Below, piece by piece: positions 23,705 through 35,245 of a DNA stretch of 64,000 nt. Made by a program: the position numbers and the translations under genes. How positions within the stretch are numbered: position 1 is the stretch's first letter; every line of letters starts with the position of its first letter. Origin of the DNA: Notamacropus eugenii (lineage: Eukaryota > Chordata > Mammalia > Diprotodontia > Macropodidae); the NCBI RefSeq assembly GCF_028372415.1, contig NC_092875.1, positions 56,089,228 through 56,153,227 on the forward strand, read 5' to 3'. The notes beneath the pieces are model-generated. The model had not been told where the DNA came from. It saw nothing but the letters and a program-made list of their open reading frames with translations, and made no database searches.

Positions 23705-24130
23705 TCTTGAGCAGCAAGGAACCTCAGGAGCTCTTCAGTCCAATATGAATCATCTACTATGTTACCAACAAGGAATCCACTGATTCCCAGGGCACTCCAT
23801 TCTATTGCTGTAGTATTTTAATTGCAAGGAAGTTTTTGCTTTTACTGAAACAAAATTGACTTCCTTGTGGATTTTCCTCATTGTTCTTTGTTCTGCCTTC
23901 TGGGGCCAAATAGAATAAGTTTAATTAGTCTTCTACGTGAGGTAATTTCAAGCCCATGAAGACAGTTGTCATGTGCAACTAAGATCTTCTATTCTCCAGG
24001 ACCAACATCTTTAGTTTGTTTATTAGTCTTTTTGTTATTTGCCTTCCCAACTCAAATCTAAGACCAGACATTTATTCCTTTTAAATTTCATATAATTAGA
24101 TTTGGCTCAATATTACAGCTGTTCAAGATC
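23705..24130 (-). mobile_element. CR1/L3-clade LINE fragment
   Basis: Antisense words 'attctattgctgtagtattt', 'tgccttctggggccaaatag', 'gacagttgtcatgtgcaac' and 'atcttctattctccagga' follow the CR1/L3 3' region in order. Confidence 0.65.
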
Positions 24131-24259
24131 TTTTTAAAACAAATACTTAAATGTTTCATTAAAAGCTCAACATCAACTCACCTAACCAAACTTGCTTGGT
24201 AACTCTAAATCAATTCATTTCAATTCATAAAGTATTAATAATTTTTAGTCATTTTAAGT

Positions 24260-24460
24260 CCTTATTGGAAGGAGTATGAAATAGTGGATAGAGTGCTGAG
24301 TTTTTATTAAAAAGATTTCAGTTTGAATACAGCCTTTGATTTTCACTAGCTTTTTATTTTGGGCCAAGTCTATCAGGGTGTCAGTTTCTGAATCTATGAA
24401 ATATTGATAATAAACCCTGCATTATATGATTGTTGCGAGGATGAAATAAATCTGTATATG
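24260..24460 (+). mobile_element. MIR SINE
   Basis: Plus-strand MIR order: 'agtggatagagtgctgag', 'gtttgaatacagcctttg', 'gggccaagtctatc', 'tcagtttctgaatctatga', 'ttgataataaaccctgcatt' and 'gattgttgcgaggatgaaat'. Confidence 0.65.
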
Positions 24461-25539
24461 TCTGTTTTATTGGTATTGTTTATTATTGTTATTATATGGG
24501 ACCCCCAGTCACCAAAATAATAAGTACTTGGTCCAATTCTGGGGACCAAACCCCCCAAATATCACTTTTTTCTTTGACCGATTATGCCCTAGTCTCAGAG
24601 TTTATTCCCAAGAAATATCCAAAATAAAATTTAGGTGTAGTTTATTTCTGGAATTCCCCAAATGTGGGCTCAAGACTCCATGCAAACTCTCAAAGTAATA
24701 AATTAAAATACAGTATGGAGCAACCTTTATTTTCACCCACGGAAAATGTAGAAGATTCAAGAAGTTACAGGACCCTATTAACAGACACTGAAAAAACATG
24801 AGATATTCAAACAACTCTTCCTTGGAGTTCATAACCAGATTTAGAAAATATGTTAACACACAGTAGACAGAAGATCTGCTTGGAAGGCAACTTGGGGATA
24901 CCATTGGGGAGCTACCTGTGACATTCCTCTGGGTTGCACTTTCCTATAAAGTCCTACATAGTTTCCTGTGGTTTGGACACTTGCAGGAGGGAAAAATACT
25001 TTGGACATTACTGATCAAACAAAACCCTTCCCATTGGTTCTACATAGTCTGAATAATTCGCTGTAATGGAGAGGGTTGTGGTGGCAAGATCCAAAGCTCT
25101 TAATTCCTTTCTCCCTATGTAACTTTAGGCCTTCAGGTACAGGGGTCATTTAGGTTATCTTCTATTTCCAAACCTGGATTCCATTCAGAAACCATGGAAA
25201 CAATCTTTTTTTTTTCTATTTACCTTGGGAACTCTCAAGCTCACGTTTATCCTTGAACTATCTCTGGCCTAGGAATCCTGATCTCTGGCTAGAAAGTAAG
25301 ATTCAAGAACCACATTGCCCCTCCCTTTTAATTTCCTCCCTTTCTATTCTCCTGTTGGGTAAGAGAGATTTCTATATTTAACTCATTGTGTGTTATTATT
25401 CCCTCTTTGAGCCAATACCAATGACAGTAAGGTTCAAGCCTCTAATATTTTTAAGGACCATGAGGAAAGGTAGAAATGACAATGGTTTGTGAGTGGCTTT
25501 GTTTTATTTTAGAGGTCTTAGGAGAAGACAAAAAACATG
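24461..25539. other. Intergenic, unclassified
   Basis: No gene seen. Several AATAAA/TTTATT words and a TATAAA-like word near 24945 are present, but no paired ends that would define an element. Confidence 0.3.
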
Positions 25540-26816
25540 AGAACAAGGGAATACTGGAGAAGAAAGGAGAAAGAGAGGGAAATTGTTGTCATAGAAGTGC
25601 ATAAGATGAAGAATATATATAGTCATGAAGGAAATGGATGCAAAAAGCATCCCATGAACATCACTTTCATCTTAACTCAGTAAAGAAATATTGAACACAA
25701 TCAGAACCTTCTGTGAGATTTTGGTCTAGAAGTACAATAAATTCAAAAGGGAACTAGGAGAAAACAAGGGAAAAGGAGGAGTAGAAAGGAGTTTAAGAGG
25801 GAGTGTAGGATAGGAAAGGGAATAGTCATAACATAACAAATGTATAAAAATTACATTCATGAAGGACTCTTGAATTAAAAAGCAATTGTAGGCTACACAT
25901 AAATCTAAGAACTAATGGTTAAAAACAGATTATATAAGCAAAAGGAAATTTCATTGAAGAAAATGACAATAATAAGACAGTATAACATACCTGTTGGGGT
26001 ATGAATGAGATGGACTCATTCACAAAATGGAAGAAGAAGGCAGAATGGATTAGAAAGCAGAATTCTATAATATGCAGTTCCAAAGGACACATATGAGACA
26101 CAAAATTTCACATGTTAAAAAATAAGAGATCAAAGAAAAGTCTATTATATTTTAATGGAACTCAAAAATGCAGGAATAGCTATCATGATTGCATAGAAGG
26201 CAAGAGCAAAAAGAGACTTGATTAAAACTGATAAATGTGAAAACTACATCATAGTGAAAATTATCAGACAAAAAGTTATGGACAATGATGATCTGAATGA
26301 AGCTTAAAAGAAAAACTAAATGAGTTACAGGAGAAAATGAAAATGTTCTAACAGTAAAGGACCTCAGTGTACCTCTTTCAGACCTAGAGAAATCCATAAA
26401 AAAGGAACAAGAAAGAAGTTAAGGACCTGAATTTTAGATATGAGAGGTCTTAGGCTATTATTGAATGCAAGCAGAATAGAGTATGTATATTACATATTTC
26501 CTACCTGTGGAAATGTAACATTTACAAAAATTGACTAAGTAGAAGGGAATAAAACCTCTCAGACAAATGCCAAAAGGCAGAGATATTAAACACTTCTTTT
26601 AATGATCACAATACAATAAAATATGTTGTTGTATAAAGGATTAAAGGATTATTTGAAGACAGCTTATTCCTGAAGAATTGGTAGGTTAAGGAATAAATCA
26701 CAGAAAAATTGATAATTTCATCAAAGATAATAAAAACTTTTTGAAATTCACTCAATGCAATCCTTAGAATAATATTTATTTCTCTAGATATTTTTGTCAA
26801 TAAAAAATAGAAAGAC
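25540..26816 (+). mobile_element. Outer L1, 5' segment (spacer plus ORF2 endonuclease region)
   Basis: Purine-rich spacer-like sequence runs into ORF2. 'acctcagtgtacctctttca', 'gaagttaaggacctgaattt' and 'taggctattattgaatg' match the endonuclease coding region, and 'ctctagatatttttgtcaat' matches sequence between the endonuclease and RT. A second L1 begins at about 26817. The rest of this outer copy resumes after 29600. Also alignable to 28245-29240 inside the inner L1. Heavily broken. Confidence 0.7.
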
Positions 26817-29610
26817 AGGCAGAGCCATGATGGCAGAGTAAAAGCAGGGACTTGCCTGAGCTCTCCCAAATTGCCTTCCAAACAACTTTAAAATAATTAA
26901 TTCTGGGCCAATAGAACCAATGAAAACATAAAGTTCAACAGTTTCTAGCCTAAGGCAATTTAAAAGGTTGGCAAGAAAAATATGTTTCATTGGTTTGATA
27001 GTAGAACACAGTCCAGCATACGCTGCACCCTGGCAATCCAGCAGCATGACTTGGGAGTGACTGAATCTTTAGATGTGACTTTTGGAGCTCTCAGCCCAAA
27101 GGTGGTAAGGGGTTTGGACAATTGGTAAGGAGATTACAGGAAACCCTTTGCTAGCACTGGGTGCAGTATGCTATTGCATTGCCCATATGTGGTTCAAGGT
27201 CACAATCCCAGGGTGAAGACAAACATTAACACACTAGACCATGTAGCGGCAGGGGAGTGGGGACCCTGGTCACAATTTCTGGGGGGAAAAGAGCACTTTT
27301 TGTTGCTCACAGGCAAGAGGACAGACCAGGAGAGAGGTGACTACACTTCTCCCTAGATAATACCCCTTTGAAAGAACCTCTGAGAACTAGCTCTGAAAAT
27401 AAAAGCACAAAATGCCTGAAGCTTAGGACAGTGTCTCTTCTATTCTATAAGCAGACTCAAGCTTTAATAAACAGAGAAAAGTCAAGAAATAGGCTGGAAA
27501 AAATGAGCAAAAAACAAAAACAAAAGAACCTGACAAGAGAAAATTACTATAGTGACAGGGAAGGTCAAAACACTAACTCAGAAAAAGATGACAGAATCAA
27601 AACAGATATGTACAAAACTTCAAAGAAAAATGTGAGATTGGTCTCAGACCCCCAAAGAAGGCCTGGAAGAGCTCAAAAGGGATTTAAAAAAAATCAAATA
27701 CAAGAAACAGAGGAAAAATTGGGAAAACAAATTAGAGGAGTGCAAGAAAATCATGAAAAAGAGTCAACAGTTTAAAAAAGGAGATATAAAAAATAAACAC
27801 CTTAAAAATAGAATAGGCCAAATGGTAAAAGTGACACAAAAACCCACCAAAAAGGTGAGCTCCAACAACAGCAACAACACCAACAACAAAAAATTGGCCA
27901 AATGAAAAAAGATATACAAAAATTCACAGAAGAACATAATTCCTTAAAGATTAGAACTGGGCAAGTGGAAGCTAATGACTCCATGAGATATTGAGAAACA
28001 ATAAAAGAAAATCAAAAGAATAAAAAATAGTAGAAAAAGTGAACTATTCCTTTGGCGAAAAAGCTGGCAGGGATAATGATTTATCCTTGCCAGGGAGATG
28101 ATTTAAGGATTTAAGGAGAGATGATTTAACAATTATTGAACTACCTAAAAGACATGATCCAAAAAAGAATCTCGATATCATATTTCAAGAAATTATCAGG
28201 GAAAACTGTCTTGTTATTCTGAAGCAAAAAAAAAAAAAAAAGAGAGCAGGCAGATACTGGAAAGAACTGAGAAAGAAAGGGAAATTGCTATCATATAATA
28301 GATTTGCATAATATGTATATAGTCATGAAGGAAATGGTGAATGCAATAGGCACCCTGTGAACCTCACTTTCATCTGAACTCAGTAAAGAAACATTGAACA
28401 CAGTTACCCCTAAATTCCTACTATAGCCTCACCCCCAAAGTACACAATGAGATTTTGGTATACAAATACATTAAAATCAAGGAATTAGAAGAGGACAAGG
28501 AAAACGGAGGGGTCTAATAGGGCAGGATAGGAAAGGGAATTGTCACAAGCATAACAAATGTATAAAAATTATGTTAAATAAGGTCCCTTGAATTAAAAAG
28601 CAATTATAGACTCAATATAATTTTAAAGAATTAATGATTGAGAAACAAATGACAGAAACAAAAGGCAATTTCATTGAAGAAAATGACAATAGTAAGAAAA
28701 TATATCACAATTGATATATGAATGGGATGGACTCACTTATAAAATAGAAGAGATTGACAGAATGAATTAGAAAGCAATATTCTACAATGTGTGGTTACAA
28801 AGAACACATGTGAGACATAAAAGTTCACATATTGTTAAAAATAAGAGACCGAAGAAAAATCAGTCATGTTTTAGTGGAACTGAAAAAGCAGAGGTACCAA
28901 TGATGATCTCATTGAAGGCAAAAGCAAAAATAGGCTAAAGCAAAAATGTGGAAACTATATTTTACTAAAAATAGTTCAAACAAAAAGATATAGACAGTGA
29001 TGCTCTGAATGGTATAGATTAAAGGAGAAGCTGAATGAGTTACAGGAAAAAGTGGTCAAACTCTAATACTGGGGCATGTCGATGTACCTCTTTCAGAGCT
29101 AGACAAATCCATAAAAAATAAACAAGAAAGAAGTTAAAGACCTGAATAGAGTTTGAGATATGATAGACCTTAGGCTATTATTGAATGGGAACAGAAGAGA
29201 GTATACATATGTTACATGTTTCCTAGCTGTGGAAATATAACATAATGATCCAAGACTATTCTATAAGACTCACAATGCAAAATGCTATCTGCCTCCAAAG
29301 AAAGAAGTGATGGAGTCTGCATGTAGATTGAAGCATACTTTAAAAAAAAAAACCCGTTTTTTCCTTATTTGTTTTTTGTCTGCATTTTCTTTCACAACAT
29401 GATATGGAAACAATGATATGGAGTAATATAATAATGTGGCAATACATTTTGCATAACTATTCATGTCAGATTGCTTGCCTTCTCAAAGAGGTAGCAAGGA
29501 GAGAGAGAGAATTTTTAGAACTCAAAATATATAAAAAAAGAATGTTAAAATTATTTTTACATGTAATTGGAAAAATAAAATATTTTAAAAAGCAGAAAAA
29601 AATCAAATGG
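26817..29610 (+). mobile_element. Inner L1, internally deleted, inserted into the outer L1
   Basis: The 5' end has 'gagccatgatggcagag' (26822-26838), the marsupial L1 start. A 5' UTR precedes ORF1 (27503 onward), then an A-run at 28226-28241, then spacer and endonuclease-like sequence to about 29240. It then jumps to the L1 3' UTR ('gaagtgatggagtctgca', 'tttcacaacatgatatgg', 'acatgtaattggaaaaata'). RT and the ORF2 C-terminal part are missing, so it could not have moved alone in its present form. The same insertion site is occupied in the right duplication copy. Confidence 0.7.
27503..28225 (+). pseudogene. L1 ORF1 remnant of the inner L1
   Basis: The ATG at 27503 opens 90 codons (MSKKQKQKNLTRENYYSD...) up to a stop at 27773-27775. 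Homology to ORF1 then continues out of frame: coiled-coil repeats at about 27790-27960, 'ctaatgactccatgagatat' near 27973, and RRM-region words such as 'gaactacctaaaagacatga' near 28137. In a whole ORF1 this protein forms trimeric RNA-binding L1 particles. The C-terminal domain is replaced by an A-run at 28226. It contains ggaag at 27967-27971, the empty counterpart of the LTR site in the right copy. Confidence 0.65.
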
Positions 29611-31210
29611 AAATGAAACTAAGAAAACCTTTGGAAATAAATTATTTAAAACCAATTAAATGCTCAAATAAAAATCCTGAAAATTACAGATGAGGTTGAT
29701 AAAATCAAAAATTAACAAATAAATGAATAAAGCTATAAGCTGTATAAAAACAAAAAAATGAACTAGTAGATGACTAAGATAAGAAAGTTTAAAATCAAAT
29801 TATCAGTATAAAATATGCAAAAGGAGAATTCACAAAACTGGAAGAAAAAAAGGAAAATTATTAAGTAACTATATCTGCCAATAAAATCATCAACAAATTA
29901 AACAGGACTTTTAAGTATACTAACTACAAAGCTCATCAACATGATTTGGCACTGCTTAAAAAATAGGTCAATCAAGGGAATGAATTAAATACACAGCAAA
30001 TGAAGATAGTAGTCAAGTGTACTAATAAGCCCAAACAAATCAGCTCCTGGGATAAGGACTTATTAATCAAAGCAAGGAAGTCTGCTAGAAATTGTTTTGA
30101 TCAACACCTTTTATTACATACTAAGATAAGCACTAAATAGAAACATGACTTAGCTCTGAAAGGTCACATTTTAAACAAAACTAATACAATTAAAATTAGA
30201 AGGGAAATGGTTTCTTGGGAAAACTATTTTGAGCAAATTTATTTGAGAAAGGTCTCATTTCCATGATACATAAAAAATTCAATTCAAATTTTGATTGAGT
30301 CATTCCCAATTGACAAATGGTCAAAAAATAAGAAGAGATAGTTTTCCAAGAAAGAAATCCAAACTATCAGGCACCATATGGAAGAACTCACCAAATAACA
30401 AATAATGAGAGAAATACAGATTAAAGCAACCCTGAGGATCCACCTACCCAATTATTAAAATTGTGAAAAAATGAAAATCATAAATTTTGGAGGGGCTAAG
30501 GGAAAATGGGCACATTAATCAACTGTTGGTGAACTGTTAATTCCAGTTCCTCTAATTCCAGTTCCAAGAATTTTCCAGGCATTCTGGAATTTGTAACTAT
30601 GCCCCCAGTTACTAAGCTATGCATACCTTTTGACCACACATTACTCACTACAAGGCTTAGGTCTTGTATATCAAAGAAGAGATTAAGGAAAGAGAAAAAG
30701 GACCACAAGTACAAAAATATTTAAAAATTTTGTTTGTGATAACAACACACTAGAAATCAAAGGAGTGCCCATCAATTGGAAAAAGATGGAACAAAATATG
30801 GAATAAGAGTGTAATGGAATACTAATGTTCCATAAGAAATGGGATAGTTTCAGAGTAATCTGGGAAGATTTATATCAACTGATATATAATGAAGTGAGCA
30901 GATCCAGAATAATTCACACAAGAGTAGCATTGTACAGACAAAAATCTGAAAAACTTAAGAAGTCTGATCAATGCAGCAACCACCCACATTTCTAGATGCT
31001 TGATTACGATGAATTCCACCTAATTCCTGACACCCCAGAGAGATGGATTCAGGAGTCTTTGGACACAGCCAACTTAGGAATCAGTTTTGCTTGTCTATGT
31101 GTATTTATGGTAAGTGTTTTGTTTATCCCCTTTTGTGTGTTTGTTCAGTGAGAGGGAGGTAAGAGGTAGAATAAATGTTTATTAATTACAAAAATTAAAA
31201 GCAAAAATTT
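29600..31210 (+). mobile_element. Outer L1, 3' segment (ORF2 mid and C-terminal part, 3' tail)
   Basis: Resumes the outer L1 with 'atctgccaataaaatc' and 'gactattaatcaa'-type ORF2 words, then 'caaatggtcaaaa', 'cagattaaagcaaccctgag', 'atgcataccttttgacc' and 'gagtgcccatcaattgg', which encode the ORF2 C-terminal part. The L1 3' sequence runs to about 31210 with A-rich sequence. Many stops. Confidence 0.65.
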
Positions 31211-31414
31211 AATAAAAATATTAAAAAGGATCCCACAGTCTAGAATATGACATGATCTGTACCATTGGAAACGCTACATGTTGTTGAAATGACATAGTCT
31301 TTGAAATAATGAAATAGGAAAAGTCATATAAATGAATGACTTTTCCTTGCTATTGGACACCCTGCAAAAGAACTTCAGGATCTCACAGACATTACAATAA
31401 TAAAAATACATAAT

Positions 31415-31676
31415 AATAATAGGTAACATTCGTTTAGTATTGACTATGAATCAGGCACCATACTAAATGCTTTCAATTGTTATTTGTTTCTCACAACAAG
31501 TCTGGAGGGTAGGTGCTATTATCATTTGTATTTCACAGATGAGGAAACTGAGGCAAACAGAGGTTTAGCGATGGCCCAGGATCACAGAGATAGTGTATGT
31601 CTAAGGACGGTTTTGAACTCAAGTCTTCCTGATTTCAAGGTTAGTGCTCTATCCACTGTATCACCTAGCTGCCCCA
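31415..31676 (-). mobile_element. MIR/CORE-SINE or tRNA SINE, antisense
   Basis: 'ggtaacattcgtttagtatt', 'gtctggagggtaggtgctat', 'tcacagatgaggaaactgag', 'ggcccaggatcacagagat', 'ctcaagtcttcctgatttca' and 'ctctatccactgtatcacct'. Absent from the right duplication copy, where the flanking interval is deleted. Confidence 0.7.
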
Positions 31677-33529
31677 TTGGAATATGCTTTAGTTGACATT
31701 TAATGAAATACAAAACTAAATTTGATTTTATTCTGAATGCTTTCTAATTCCAAAGCACATTAAAAAACAATATCGGAGGGAGCTTCCATATGACTTCAAT
31801 AAATATTTCCTGATGGTATAATTCCTTTCTTTCACAAGTCTTGTACAGTTCAACATCCTATCAGTCACTAAAACTTGATTATGATGTCATTATCTGGCAA
31901 TAACTCTGGCATGATCTTCCATCTTGACCACTTTTTTCAACTCCTAAAGCTAATTTCACAGGTAATCAACCTAGTTCTGCATTTCTCTAGGATATGTCCT
32001 TTTTCATAATGGTGATAGGGACAGTAAGCTGCACATGCATCTTCAGAGTTTTAGGGACCTCATCTGTACCCCCAAATTAGGTTGTGGGGCAATTGGTACT
32101 TATTTGTCCTTCAATACTTTAGAGAGAGAATTAAGTTGTAAAGAATGAGTTCTGCTTCTGTGAGAAGATATAGAGGCCAGTTCTCAGACATAAGAAGACA
32201 GCACTAAAGACTCTCCATGAAGTTAGGGGTCTTCAGGAGCTGAAGGAAACATCCAGCCTTGAAGATGATGTCCCTCAAAAAGGGCATTGGTTGAAAAATT
32301 TACTCTCCTATATTCTATGAAATGACAGAGAATCCATAAGGAACGTGGTCCAACTCTGACCTGAGCAGATATCTCCTGGTAGGATTGATGGAATCATCAG
32401 ATTGATTTAGCCCTGCAAATGAGGCTGGAGATCTTCTAGTCCAAGACTCCTACTTGAAAGATGGTGAAACTCATGTCTAGAGAGGTCTAGCAGCAGAATT
32501 GGGGTTTCAACATGGGTACATGACTCCTAATCCATGCCCCAAAACCTATAAGTGTTCATCAGACAATAACTTGAAGAGCTTATTGATTAGGAACTCACAA
32601 TTACATGAGGTAACTCATTGGTTTTTGGAGCCAAGATACACCTAAAAGTTACCTAGTCCAACCCTGTCACTTGTTAAGATTTCTCTCTCCATCACAACAG
32701 GAAAATGATCATCCGTCCTCTGCTTGAGGGAGGAAGCTCACTGTCTCCAAGGAAGCACATGCAAAGATTCAGAGGTTGTTAGAACCAGAACAACTCTGAG
32801 GTCACTTAGCTCATCCCTAGCCATAGAATGAATCCTGTCTCCAGCAACTCAGAGAAATCAAGTCTTTGCTGGCAACTTTCCATATTGGCTTCCATTGTCA
32901 TATAGGTATCATTGTTAAGAAGTTTTTTGCTGGGGTCTCCTGCCCTTCAGGGATCTGAACTACTCAGGGAATAGAGTGACAATTGCATGATTTTTCTAAC
33001 TAGGAGCTTTGGGGATTCAATCCTGAAAACACCTGAACCTGTAACATATTTCTTTTATTCCGCTCCTGCCTTCCAAACCCTCAAATAATTTGTCACAGGA
33101 CAGGAAATCTACTACATTTGTCACTAAGTCAGAGGCCTCATGTTTTACTTCTTCTAGGATGCAGAGCTGTTTCCGACCTTGCCGTTCTTTACAGCAAACC
33201 AGAACAGAAACAGAATCACCAAATCTGTTCCCTCCATGATGCCTTGTGAGTATCATGGTGGAAGAGTCAGAGGGGGAAGGAACAATATAGGAATAGGGAG
33301 GCAGCTGAGTTTATTCAGAAATCCAGAGAGATTTCACTAATCCTCATACAACCCAAACCATAGTTCAATCCAGGCTGTAGTGAAGTTCATAACAAGTCAT
33401 CCCTAAATTCCTAAAAGGCCAAACCCCAGCACCCAGATCAGCCCATGGGTGGGTGGGAGGATAGTGAAATGTGGAGAAAAAAGAGAGTAGACAGGGAGGA
33501 GGAAAGGGAATAAGCAATTTTACTGCCTG
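31677..33529. other. Non-coding sequence, largely duplicated at 56.17-57.43 kb
   Basis: From about 32285 it aligns to 56170 onward. Contains MIR-like ('gaaactcatgtctagagag', 32467) and CR1-like antisense traces near 32690-32900. The two copies differ at roughly one base in seven over 80 bp compared by eye. No gene was seen; the open frame 33017-33256 is unsupported. Confidence 0.5.
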
Positions 33530-33745
33530 CTATGTACCTTTTAATACGATATTATTTCATTTGATTTTTACAAAAAGATTATAAGGTAGGTGCAGTTATG
33601 ATCTCCATTTTACAGTTGAGGGAAATGAGTCAAACATAGATTAATTGACTTGCTAAAGGTCCCACAACTAGTAAATGTTTGAGGTGGGATTTGAATTTGG
33701 ATCTTCCTGATCCATGGACCAGTACTCTATGTGCTACCAGATGTT
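33530..33745 (-). mobile_element. MIR, left duplication copy
   Basis: 'ttatgatctccattttacag', 'aattgacttgctaaaggtc', 'ccacaactagtaaatgtttg' and 'agtactctatgtgctaccag'. The right-copy counterpart lies at 57440-57660, so this MIR predates the duplication. Confidence 0.7.
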
Positions 33746-35009
33746 TCTGACAGTCTCAGAATCAATGGATGTAGGTGTAAGTCCTAGGCATGCCACCAGA
33801 TATCTTGGGGACTGTGACTTCACTGCTTACCTTCTATGAACTCTTGCAATAAAATGGTTGATATTTGCTCAAATATTTGTGTTTATTGTTAAGTAGTGGA
33901 AGAGTGAGATGAATTGCTCAGTTTCCAAAGCAATATTCCATTTTATTCTTCCCCACGTTCTTGTGAGTATCAAAGGTGTTAATGTATGTGGCAATATTTG
34001 ATACCTATAAGTCACTATAGAAATGTGTAGTTGTCATTGCTGTTATCATAGTGGTAATCCAAGTCCAGTGTGATCAAGCCCATCAGAGCCAAACCTATTT
34101 CAGTCCATGTCAGAACTCAGGCCAATCAAATCTCAGTTGCCCCCAAATGATGCCAGTAAAGATAGAGGAGTTCCTTATCTAACTCTCAAAGGTGGAGTCT
34201 TGGGCACCTAGGTAGGTCCTTCCATGCCAGTAATGGGTGTTCCCTGAGACCACTGATTTTATAGATTTGAAACAGAACTTGTTAGTTGAACTTAAACTAC
34301 TCACAGACCATCTTGCCCTCCCCAACAAGGACTATAGCCTGGGCAGGAGGAGTGGAAGGACATATTCCATTCCCCATTACAGATGATCAGGAAACTGGGG
34401 ACATTTGCTATAAGGTGAGGAAAAAGAGATATCTGAAGATGATGGTGGAATGGAACTTCCTCCCCCAGTATAAGAAGAAAACTTGAAGAGATCTAGGGAA
34501 AGGACAGGGAAAAAGGAGATTGGAGGGTGATGATTCTCAGATACTCCAAAGCATTAGTTTCCAAAATGGGTGTGCAGACTCCTGGGGATTCTTGGAATGA
34601 TTCCAAGTAGCCTGTGACTTCAATCCTGAGGGTGGGAAGATGGGATAAATCCTATTCTCCTTCCTATATGATTCTAACTTAATTTCATCCAGGCACACAC
34701 AGTAGTCAAAATTCCCTTTCCCTTTCACCCTCTCATCTGTTCCCCAAGGCAGCACCTTGCTCCTAGGATCATGCCACAGGTACTCCCCAGCAGGTGGGCT
34801 CAGTGTAGTCATCCACAAGTAAGTGCCCCAATTACTCCCCACTAATTTTCAGAGGAAAATAGTGAATAGCTTCGAATGAACAGGCACAAATGTAATTACA
34901 TTCTGTCTTCCCAAATCCACCCATCCTCTGAATTTCTCTATTTCCATCAGGGACCCTCCATCCTAGTCTCCTTGGCTCTTATTTCCCTAATTATCCATTA
35001 CTTCTCCTT
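33746..35009. other. Non-coding duplicated sequence
   Basis: Aligns with 57660-58770. A weak MIR-like trace lies at 33745-33870. The short open frames at 34286-34486 and 58245-58454 align with each other at DNA level but carry no recognisable protein family and differ in reading, so I do not call a gene. Confidence 0.45.
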
Positions 35010-35245
35010 CAGTTTGAAAAGCTCTCACCAAAATTTTTGGTGATGTCTTTAATGACAAATCCAGTGGAAGTTTCTCAAACCTTATCCTATCTGACCTCTC
35101 TGCAGCATTTGACCTTGTCAGCCACCTTGTTCTGGGTCCTCTCCTCCTGGATGGTACTTGTCGATCTTAGCTCTTCTCTTACCTGTTGGACCACTTCTGT
35201 CACTCTGCAACCATCACTGAACAAAGTATGGCAGCATTTTGATTA
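35010..35245 (+). mobile_element. L2 LINE reverse-transcriptase fragment
   Basis: The plus strand encodes LSDLSAAFDLVSH at about 35085-35125, the L2-clade RT block (LLDLSAAFDTVDH), followed by a diverged '...LFSYLLDHF' match. Only about 230 bp is recognisable. It lies in the left-copy interval missing from the right duplication copy. Confidence 0.7.

Noticed and set aside
34286-34486. Open frame with an alignable counterpart at 58245-58454
   Set aside because: Similarity is explained by the segmental duplication; the readings differ and no protein family is recognisable.
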